DNA from: Flammeovirgaceae bacterium UBA5008 | GTDB lineage: Bacteria > Bacteroidota > Bacteroidia > Cytophagales > Cyclobacteriaceae | NCBI GenBank assembly: GCA_002398365.1 | Contig: DGYK01000060.1 | Span: 414 to 14,138 of the forward strand | DNA length: 13,725 bases | Direction of reading: 5' to 3' | Shown: in pieces, positions 8,463 through 13,725 of the stretch | How positions within the stretch are numbered: position 1 is the first letter of the stretch | Layout: every line of letters begins with the position of its first letter | Notes under the pieces: model-generated | What the model was told of the DNA's origin: nothing | What the model saw: only the letters and a program-made list of their open reading frames with translations | Database searches by the model: none | Made by a program: the position numbers and the translations under genes

Positions 8463-8484
8463 AAACTTGCCTATGCGTAAGTTT
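8463..8484 (+). promoter_or_regulatory. Second leader hairpin, 23 bases before the DUF2911 start
   Basis: AAACTT (8463-8468) pairs with AAGTTT (8479-8484). The stem extends inward by a G-U and a C-G pair around the loop CTATGC, giving eight pairs. The hairpin sits close enough to the ATG at 8508 to influence ribosome access. It is followed by TTTT within about 10 bases, so a weak terminator or attenuator is another reading. Confidence 0.35.
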
Positions 8485-8507
8485 GATGCAACTTTTAAAT
8501 ATACCCT

Positions 8508-9650
8508 ATGAAAAGCATCCTCAAGATCACTTTAATTATGCTGATTTGTGCCTCAACATTAAAGGCACAAACAATTACTATTACATCACCCCCCAATGGA
8601 AACAATCAACAATCCAGCGTTACGCAATGGATTGGTTTGGTTTCAGTAACCATTACTTATCGTGGTCCAGATGTTCATGGCCCTAATGGTGAAGACCGCA
8701 AAGGTCATATTTGGGGCGAACTTGTTCACTATGGCTTTAAAGACCCCGATGGATATGGAACTTCTGTTTCATCACCATGGAGAGCAGGTTCTAATGAAAT
8801 CACTACCGCCACATTTTCAAATGACGTTAAAGTAAATGGCAAGGACATAAAGGCGGGTACATATGGTATGATGTTAATTGTTGAAAAGGATAAACCATGG
8901 ACTTGGATATTTTCAAAGAACTCAACTAGTTGGGGTGTATATTATTATAATCCCGAGGAGGATGTTTTGCGCGTAGAGGCAGTTCCGGAAGAAAGTCCAT
9001 ACACAGAATGGTTGACATACGGATTTGACGAAAGACAACTGCTATCCGCAAGGGCGTACCTTCAATGGGAGAATAAGCGAATATCATTTAAAGTAGAAGT
9101 TCCGAATGGAATGCAGTTGTATGTAGATAAGATGAGAGCTGAGCTAACAAGTTATGCCGGATTTAACAGTGACAATTGGGTGCGTTGTGCACGATTTTGT
9201 TTGAATAACAAAATCAATTTAACGGAGGCTTTAAAGTGGATTGATATTTCTATGAATAGCGAGCGATTCAATGGACAAAAGACATTCGCATCAATGCAAA
9301 TTAAAGCCGACCTACTTAATGAATTAAACCGTGCTTCAGAGGCAGATGCTGTTATGAATGATGCTATGTCCATGGCAACAATGAATGATATTCATCAGTA
9401 TGGCAAATCACTGCTTAGTAAGGGAAAGAATAACAGAGCACTCGAAATCTTTAAATTAAATCGTCAGAAAAACGCAGACGATAAGTTTATAACTTTCGTA
9501 GGATTGGCGCGTGGGTATGCGGCTGTCGGGAATAGTAAGGAAGCAATTAAAAATTGGGAAATAGCTATAAAAAATATTCCTGAAAATCAGTTAGCTAATA
9601 AAGCCGCTTATATGGAAGAGATTGAGAAGCTGCGGAAAGGCCAAAAATAA
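8508..9650 (+). CDS. Secreted DUF2911 protein with C-terminal TPR region
   Basis: A 380-residue exported protein. Residues 1-20 are a signal peptide (MKSILKITLIMLICASTLKA, cleavage likely before QT). Residues about 35-175 match DUF2911: V-TQWIGLVSVTITYRGP, a PWRAGSNEITTATFSNDV stretch, KAGTYGMMLIVEK, WTWIFSKNSTSWG and EDVLRVEAVP. This family is common in Bacteroidota and has no established function. Residues about 215-375 are helical with TPR-like repeats (for example ALEIFKLNRQK and VGLARGYAAVGNSKEAIKNWE), suggesting protein-protein contacts in the periplasm or outside. The start is an ATG preceded by AT-rich sequence and two hairpins. The stop codon overlaps the next ATG by one base (TAATG), so translation of the two genes is probably coupled. 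Confidence 0.85.
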   Translation: MKSILKITLIMLICASTLKAQTITITSPPNGNNQQSSVTQWIGLVSVTITYRGPDVHGPNGEDRKGHIWGELVHYGFKDPDGYGTSVSSPWRAGSNEITTATFSNDVKVNGKDIKAGTYGMMLIVEKDKPWTWIFSKNSTSWGVYYYNPEEDVLRVEAVPEESPYTEWLTYGFDERQLLSARAYLQWENKRISFKVEVPNGMQLYVDKMRAELTSYAGFNSDNWVRCARFCLNNKINLTEALKWIDISMNSERFNGQKTFASMQIKADLLNELNRASEADAVMNDAMSMATMNDIHQYGKSLLSKGKNNRALEIFKLNRQKNADDKFITFVGLARGYAAVGNSKEAIKNWEIAIKNIPENQLANKAAYMEEIEKLRKGQK

Positions 9651-10435
9651 TGAAGCGGTCAACATTCTGGCTAATTGTGTTTTTATTTATAGATTCATGT
9701 GGTAAGGAAGAAGTTTCAACTAATTTGGTTTATCAACCTTTCCCAACCAAAAATGCGTTCTGGACAATAACGCACTGTGAATTTAGTTTCTTTCCTAAAA
9801 CCGCATTCGTAAAAGTTGGAATCTTTGGTGATACCATCATTCATGGTAAGTTATATCATAAATTATATGCACAAACAAAATGGAAATATGGAACTAGTTG
9901 CGACAACTGTAATTTTAACTTTGATAAATCATCGTCATCCTATTTCATTTCTTTCCGAGAGGAGGCCAAACGAATTTATATAGTGCCTCAACAAACGATA
10001 GGAACTGACCCTGCGGGTGCAGAGTATGTTATTTATGATTTTAATATTCAACGAGTAGGAGATAAAGTAAGTGTATATCCATTTTTCTTTCAACCGGTTG
10101 GTTCTATGAGTAACGAAAAGCCGCCTGCGGGCTGGGGAAGTATTTCCAACGATGTTCCCGTAGAATATACTGTTAAGGAAATTCGACAAGTAAAGTTTTC
10201 AGACGGTTCTGTTAGAAATGCCTATCTTTTTGACGATGTAATTCTAGAAGCTTGGATTGAAGGCGTTGGTACAACATCCGGCTTTTCGCCATTTAATCAT
10301 ATTTATGATATATCTGATAATACAATTGGTTTTTCTTCGAATGGCATACACATAATAGACATTCGCAATTTGAATTTAGCATATATGGGCGATTGCGGAA
10401 TCCAGCCGTTTACATATGAACTAACTATGAAGTAG
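9650..10435 (+). CDS. Probable surface-exposed lipoprotein of unknown function
   Basis: A 261-residue protein with a short hydrophobic leader (residues 4-14) and a lipobox-like FIDSC ending at Cys17. Asp at -2 is atypical for a lipobox. The residues after Cys, G-K-E-E, fit the K-(D/E)2 lipoprotein export signal described in Bacteroidota, pointing to transfer to the outer surface. The mature part has a pattern seen in many uncharacterised Bacteroidota secreted proteins: FPTKNAFWTI, FGDTIIHGKLYHKLY, YVIYDFNIQRVGD and AWIEGVGTTSGF. I know of no function for that pattern. A Cys-x-x-Cys pair (84, 87) may form a disulphide or bind a metal. The ATG overlaps the stop of the DUF2911 gene by one base, implying a shared transcript and possibly a shared surface role. 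It converges on the phosphatase gene with an 8-base gap and no visible terminator. Confidence 0.75.
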   Translation: MKRSTFWLIVFLFIDSCGKEEVSTNLVYQPFPTKNAFWTITHCEFSFFPKTAFVKVGIFGDTIIHGKLYHKLYAQTKWKYGTSCDNCNFNFDKSSSSYFISFREEAKRIYIVPQQTIGTDPAGAEYVIYDFNIQRVGDKVSVYPFFFQPVGSMSNEKPPAGWGSISNDVPVEYTVKEIRQVKFSDGSVRNAYLFDDVILEAWIEGVGTTSGFSPFNHIYDISDNTIGFSSNGIHIIDIRNLNLAYMGDCGIQPFTYELTMK

Positions 10436-10443
10436 CTGTTATA

Positions 10444-11232
10444 TTACCACTTTTCCTGAATTACTTTTAGCATTTCGGAATGTACTGCACCGGCAGCACA
10501 TAGTTCGCCACCAAACAAATAATTATTGCCACCGGAAAAGTCAGTGACTTTGCCTCCTGCTTGTTGAAGGATAAAGGCACCGCCTGCCACGTCCCATGGC
10601 TTCAAGTTATATTCGAAGAAGCCTTCCATACGGCCACATGCTACATACGCGAGGTCGATTGCGGCACTACCTAGTCTGCGAATGCCGTGTGTTTGTTCGA
10701 GGAATGTTTTAATTATTTCGAGATAGTTGTCTTTTTTTTCTGTGTGATAGTACGGAAAGCCGGTTGCCAACAAACTTTCGTTTAATGTTCGAATCGGAGA
10801 AACATGAATCACCTGATCGTTGCAATACGCAGGTCCGCCTTCAATGGCATGAAAGCACTCCTCATGGCTTACTTCATACACAATTCCTAAAATCGTCTTG
10901 TTATTTCTGGTCAATCCGATGCTAATGGCAAAAATAGGTAACCCATGTAAAAAATTGGTCGTGCCATCGAGCGGATCGATAATCCACTTGTATTCGTTGC
11001 TACCTTCTGAATTGGTTCCTTCTTCGCCTAAAAAACCGGAGCCGGGTAATAAGGTACTTAGTTCGCGTACTAATTTTGTTTCGGCTTCTTTATCTACATA
11101 TGATACCAAGTTGCTGAAGCTGCCCTTTTGTTCAATTTTACTACGGTCGAAATTTTTAACCTCGTTGCGCATGAAAGTTCCTACTTCTTTGCAAAGAGCA
11201 ATTACTTTTTTTTCTAGTTCAGCGAGATTCAT
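10444..11232 (-). CDS. suhB: Inositol monophosphatase family protein (SuhB type)
   Basis: A 262-residue cytosolic Mg2+-dependent phosphatase of the IMPase family, which removes phosphate from inositol monophosphates and related sugar phosphates. Metal-binding motifs are intact: Glu70-Glu71 in FLGEEG, motif A with Asp86 and Asp89 (WIIDPLDGTTNF), and motif B with Asp214 (PWDVAGGAFILQQAGG). The length matches the family. ATG 11232 is chosen because it overlaps the upstream stop as ATGA, a typical coupled junction, and the conserved domain starts there; the GTG-led extension to 11289 lies inside the upstream gene. In E. coli SuhB also acts in rRNA transcription and maturation. That is of interest because RsmI is encoded in the same run, but a moonlighting role here is inference. 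It is probably the last gene of the operon. Confidence 0.9.
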   Translation of the reverse strand: MNLAELEKKVIALCKEVGTFMRNEVKNFDRSKIEQKGSFSNLVSYVDKEAETKLVRELSTLLPGSGFLGEEGTNSEGSNEYKWIIDPLDGTTNFLHGLPIFAISIGLTRNNKTILGIVYEVSHEECFHAIEGGPAYCNDQVIHVSPIRTLNESLLATGFPYYHTEKKDNYLEIIKTFLEQTHGIRRLGSAAIDLAYVACGRMEGFFEYNLKPWDVAGGAFILQQAGGKVTDFSGGNNYLFGGELCAAGAVHSEMLKVIQEKW

Positions 11233-11999
11233 TTTTTGACAGTTAGATTTTTTACAAGCGCAAGTAAAATAATAACGACAGATATCCACGCGGAAGTACG
11301 GGTAATCAACTCTCCTTGTTTCGTGTATTGTGAAAGAGTCGATTTCCCGGATTCATATAGTGCAATCATCTCTGTGCGTGGTATTGCCTTCACATCAACA
11401 AAATACGAAGCAATAGCTGGTGCGATCAGTGTGATAATGGTCAATACCAGCCAGCCTTTGTGAAATGATCCCTTGAAGATCGTCATGTATAAAAACAAGT
11501 TGGTAAGCAAAATCCAAAGTGTTGCTCCCAGATATCCGGTGTGGGCAGTCCAGTTTAACCACTCTTTCTTTAAGATTAGAATGTCAGCTAAAAAGATGGT
11601 TTCGTTCCTCCAAGGTAATTTTAGTAGTATATATTCCGTAGCCAACCAGAAAAACAAAATCGTAAACTTGCCTAGCCGACTCCCGAGTTGCTGAAAACAA
11701 AAAGTGTAGATCACGAACGACAATGTAAAAGTGATAGCAAGAATAAGAGCTCCTACAATATGCGAAAAGTTGAAAGCGAATGCACCAAGGAAGCAACTGA
11801 CTAAACTTAACAGAATAAATTCTGTGTTAATCCAGAAGTCATCGTTTTCGCGAGCCTGATCGGCAATAGCAAACAAAGGTGCAAAGGCGAAGAAAATCGG
11901 CAGGGGAAATGGTTTCATTAACCATCCTGCAGCAAACAGGGCTGCACTTATTAAAAACAATGCCCACGGAGGCAATGATATATTACTCTCTTTTGCCAT
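11229..11999 (-). CDS. Eight-helix membrane protein resembling apolipoprotein N-acyltransferase without its catalytic domain
   Basis: A 256-residue integral membrane protein with about eight predicted helices, near residues 10-28, 33-48, 59-79, 82-103, 111-127, 154-174, 182-200 and 236-250. Several parts recall Lnt: PFPLPIFFAFAPLFAI early on, then a FWLATEYILLKLPW helix, then GYLGATLWILLTNLFLY. In E. coli Lnt the nitrilase-like catalytic domain sits between helices 7 and 8. Here the same place holds only about 35-38 residues (about 201-236), including ESGKSTLSQYTKQGELITRTSAW, which looks like the tail end of such a domain. No Glu-Lys-Cys triad could be present. The protein therefore cannot be a working N-acyltransferase; the resemblance is my inference without an alignment. 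It overlaps rsmI by 17 bases and suhB by 4, so it is co-translated with both. An unrelated polytopic protein is the alternative. Confidence 0.6.
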   Translation of the reverse strand: MAKESNISLPPWALFLISAALFAAGWLMKPFPLPIFFAFAPLFAIADQARENDDFWINTEFILLSLVSCFLGAFAFNFSHIVGALILAITFTLSFVIYTFCFQQLGSRLGKFTILFFWLATEYILLKLPWRNETIFLADILILKKEWLNWTAHTGYLGATLWILLTNLFLYMTIFKGSFHKGWLVLTIITLIAPAIASYFVDVKAIPRTEMIALYESGKSTLSQYTKQGELITRTSAWISVVIILLALVKNLTVKK

Positions 12000-12672
12000 C
12001 GATCACTAAGACAATTTCACCTTTTACTTCTTTACTTTTAAAATGAGCAATCACTTGCGTGAGACTGTCAGTTACCGTTTCTTCAAAGAGTTTAGTCAAC
12101 TCGCGTGAAACGGATACACGTCTATCGGCCCCAAAAAATTCTACCATTTGTTCCAATGTTTTTACGAGGCGATGTGGCGATTCGTAAACAATAATTGTTC
12201 GGTCTTCTTCCGCCAATCGTTTGAGTGTAGTCTGCTTTCCTTTTTTGTGAGGTAAGAATCCCTCAAACACAAACCGATCGGTCGGAAATCCTGATTTGAC
12301 TAAAGCGGGAATTAAAGCAGTGGCTCCTGGTAGGCTATCGACTTTTAATCCGGATTGAATGCACTCGCGTACTAGAAGAAAACCCGGATCAGAAATTCCA
12401 GGAGTACCCGCATCCGAAATCAACGCCATCGTTTCACCATCCATCATCCGTTTGATTAATCCGGAAAGCGCTTTGTGCTCATTAAAAATATGAAAACTTT
12501 GAAGTGGTTTTGATATAGCGTAATGCTTCAACAAGGTGCCGGAGGTTCGTGTATCTTCAGCTAAAATGGTATCCACAGATTTTAAAACTTCTAATCCACG
12601 GATAGTCATATCATCCAAATTGCCAATGGGCGTAGGAACAAGGAAAAGAGAAGTTTTTGACACGGGCGACAA
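11983..12672 (-). CDS. rsmI: 16S rRNA (cytidine-1402-2'-O)-methyltransferase RsmI
   Basis: A 229-residue SAM-dependent methyltransferase of the tetrapyrrole-methylase fold that modifies the ribose of C1402 in the decoding centre of 16S rRNA. Diagnostic motifs are LVPTPIGNLDDMTIRGLEVL near the N-terminus, EDTRTSGTLLKHY (about 39-51), LISDAGTPGISDPGF (about 84-98), LPGATALIPAL (about 114-124) and FEGFLPHKKGK. It ends right after the methylase fold (GEIVLVIDG), so it lacks the C-terminal extension of the longer E. coli-type proteins. No ATG is available: the frame opens after a stop at 12682-12684 and offers TTG 12672, used here, or GTG 12663. The TTG is 4 bases after the dehydratase stop codon, so reinitiation is likely. 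Confidence 0.93.
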   Translation of the reverse strand: MSPVSKTSLFLVPTPIGNLDDMTIRGLEVLKSVDTILAEDTRTSGTLLKHYAISKPLQSFHIFNEHKALSGLIKRMMDGETMALISDAGTPGISDPGFLLVRECIQSGLKVDSLPGATALIPALVKSGFPTDRFVFEGFLPHKKGKQTTLKRLAEEDRTIIVYESPHRLVKTLEQMVEFFGADRRVSVSRELTKLFEETVTDSLTQVIAHFKSKEVKGEIVLVIDGKRE

Positions 12673-12676
12673 ATAA

Positions 12677-12931
12677 TTATTTCATTGATTTGAGATAGCG
12701 GTGTAAGAGTTCATCGATTTGCTTCGCAAGAGCGTAATCTTTATCCGTCACAATATTGCCCGCATCATGGGTTGATAATTCAATCGTCACCCGATTATAC
12801 GTATTCGACCACGTAGGATGATGATCACTCTTTTCTGCCAGTAGAGCAACTTGTGTTAAGAAGGCAAAAGCCTCCACAAAGTCTTTAAATTCAAAATGGC
12901 GTATCAGCCTATTATTTTCATGTACCCACAT
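12677..12931 (-). CDS. 4a-hydroxytetrahydrobiopterin dehydratase (pterin-4a-carbinolamine dehydratase)
   Basis: An 84-residue cytosolic enzyme of the PCD/DCoH family. It dehydrates 4a-hydroxytetrahydrobiopterin, formed by aromatic amino acid hydroxylases, so that the cofactor can be recycled. The family signature is complete: an acidic residue and AEKSDHHPTW with His37-His38-Pro39, then the aromatic residue Tyr45 and THD (54-56), then the closing Asp. ATG 12931 gives the usual start, with the conserved Trp as residue 2 and then FEFKDFVEAFAFLTQVA; a longer GTG-led form to 12964 adds a non-conserved tail. No phenylalanine hydroxylase or pterin biosynthesis gene is visible nearby. PCD-like proteins may also act in molybdopterin or other pterin metabolism, so the exact partner is open. 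Confidence 0.9.
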   Translation of the reverse strand: MWVHENNRLIRHFEFKDFVEAFAFLTQVALLAEKSDHHPTWSNTYNRVTIELSTHDAGNIVTDKDYALAKQIDELLHRYLKSMK

Positions 12932-12974
12932 AACTATTTGTTTTCTAAGGTATAAAAAAAACACGACACCAGTC

Positions 12975-13725
12975 TTACGGAATTACATTACGCGATTGAA
13001 TCAACCGATTTAGTTCAGAAGTTATGGAATCTACTTTGGAGTTAAACAAAAGCTTGCCCTCCGAACAAGATATGGTATCATATAAAGTTGTACGTGGCGG
13101 CCATATCTGAACAAATCGTTTCTGTTTTTCAGGATCAGGCGGCCGATGCATATCTCCAGTTATCTCCATGTATTGAAGGTCTACAAAAAAAGCATCCACG
13201 GGCTTGGGCCAATCTTCATAGTGTGAATTGCTGGTTTGTATAAAGTCTTCAATGTTCAACTGTTCTTTCTTTTGATTTTCAAATTCTACGATCAGGTAGC
13301 CGTGATATTTATATTGATTGACAATTTGAAGAGATTGGGACGCACTTGCTTCAGATGAATCAGAAAACAAAATTGCACTAACGTAGAAGCAGGTAATCCA
13401 TATAAATAATCCGGCCAGAAATGCTTTGGTGCGTTGCCTCGATTTTCGATGGTAACCTTGTGAATAGTTAGACCAGTCATCCAATAGACGGAACGGAAAG
13501 AAAACTGTGTATGCAATCCAATCGCCTACATTTAATGGCGTGATGGCGTTGATCTGATCTTGCTTTTCTTTGAGATATTGTGCCTGTTCGCGTATGTAAT
13601 CGCTATGAGACAGAATATCTTCTGAATTCAAGCCACGTAAGAGTAATTCCTGACGGGCAGCTTCCACCACTTCGCTACGCCATGACTGATTATGCGCAAT
13701 AATCTCAAGCAGTTGCTGGTCGCTG
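12975..13725 (-). CDS. Hypothetical single-pass membrane protein, 5' partial
   Basis: The frame stays open to the window edge, with 18 codons visible upstream of a GTG at 13670, so the true start is outside. The first visible residues (LLEIIAHNQSWRSEVVEAA followed by RQELLLRG) form a short amphipathic helical motif that I recall from the N-termini of various Bacteroidota membrane proteins. A basic stretch (HRKSRQRTK) precedes one membrane helix (codons about 13365-13421: FLAGLFIWITCFYVSAILF). About 130 residues then lie on the other side, with a mixed alpha/beta look, a DWPKPVDAFFVDLQY stretch and a single Cys. I do not recognise a named domain. It is 43 bases upstream of the dehydratase gene and is likely in the same transcript. 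Confidence 0.7.
   Translation of the reverse strand, partial: SDQQLLEIIAHNQSWRSEVVEAARQELLLRGLNSEDILSHSDYIREQAQYLKEKQDQINAITPLNVGDWIAYTVFFPFRLLDDWSNYSQGYHRKSRQRTKAFLAGLFIWITCFYVSAILFSDSSEASASQSLQIVNQYKYHGYLIVEFENQKKEQLNIEDFIQTSNSHYEDWPKPVDAFFVDLQYMEITGDMHRPPDPEKQKRFVQIWPPRTTLYDTISCSEGKLLFNSKVDSITSELNRLIQSRNVIP

Noticed and set aside
8181..8686. Two open frames (8181-8456 and 8483-8686) overlapping the DUF1761 and DUF2911 genes
   Set aside because: They are out of frame with the recognised genes, have Cys/His/Trp-rich unlikely composition and no family features.
10898..11239. 113-residue open frame on the plus strand opposite the SuhB gene
   Set aside because: It is the antisense shadow of a strongly conserved phosphatase gene, with no recognisable features.
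11233..11289. GTG-led extension of the SuhB frame
   Set aside because: It lies inside the upstream membrane protein gene, and the ATG at 11232 gives a classic ATGA overlap and the normal family length.
12932..12964. GTG-led extension of the dehydratase frame
   Set aside because: The extra 11 residues are not like the family, and the ATG at 12931 places the conserved Trp at residue 2.
12953..12975. T8 tract on the minus strand after the partial membrane protein gene, considered as an intrinsic terminator
   Set aside because: The sequence before it offers only a 3-bp GAC/GTC stem, too weak for a terminator, and the dehydratase gene follows closely on the same strand.

Overview
The window looks like chromosomal DNA from a member of the Bacteroidota, most likely the Cytophagales/Cytophagia side. 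This is inferred from protein families, not from any search. The signs are hybrid histidine kinases that carry their own AraC-type output domain, TPR sensor regions, a DUF2911 protein, a lipoprotein with a Bacteroidota-style surface-export motif (C-G-K-E-E), a short RsmI, a tail-fibre-like protein with VGIGT-type repeats, AT-rich DNA, and starts without clear Shine-Dalgarno sequences.

Layout: (1) 1-1251 (+) is the 3' part of a large surface protein ending in a peptidase S74 self-cleaving chaperone domain. (2) 1272-6750 (-) holds two tandem paralogous TPR hybrid histidine kinases. The upstream one (4201-6750) has a receiver that lost its phospho-acceptor Asp and has no DNA-binding domain. The downstream one (1272-4052) is complete with an AraC output. 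(3) 6751-7141 is a divergent intergenic region. (4) 7142-8298 (+) encodes an Asp/Glu-racemase-family enzyme and a DUF1761 membrane protein. (5) 8299-8507 is a leader with two hairpins before a translationally coupled pair (8508-10435, +): a secreted DUF2911-TPR protein and a probable surface lipoprotein. (6) 10444-13725 (-) is a compact operon-like run. In transcription order it reads: membrane-anchored unknown (5' end outside the window), pterin-4a-carbinolamine dehydratase, RsmI, an eight-helix membrane protein resembling apolipoprotein N-acyltransferase without its catalytic domain, and a SuhB-type inositol monophosphatase. Three of the junctions in this run overlap or lie within a few bases.

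The most unusual points are the degenerate receiver kinase next to its intact paralogue, the Lnt-like protein in which about 38 residues replace the nitrilase domain between helices 7 and 8, and the structured leader before the DUF2911 gene. I saw no tRNA, rRNA, CRISPR array, insertion sequence or prophage gene cluster. I could not identify promoters matching the Bacteroidota consensus (TAnnTTTG with an upstream TTG) with confidence.
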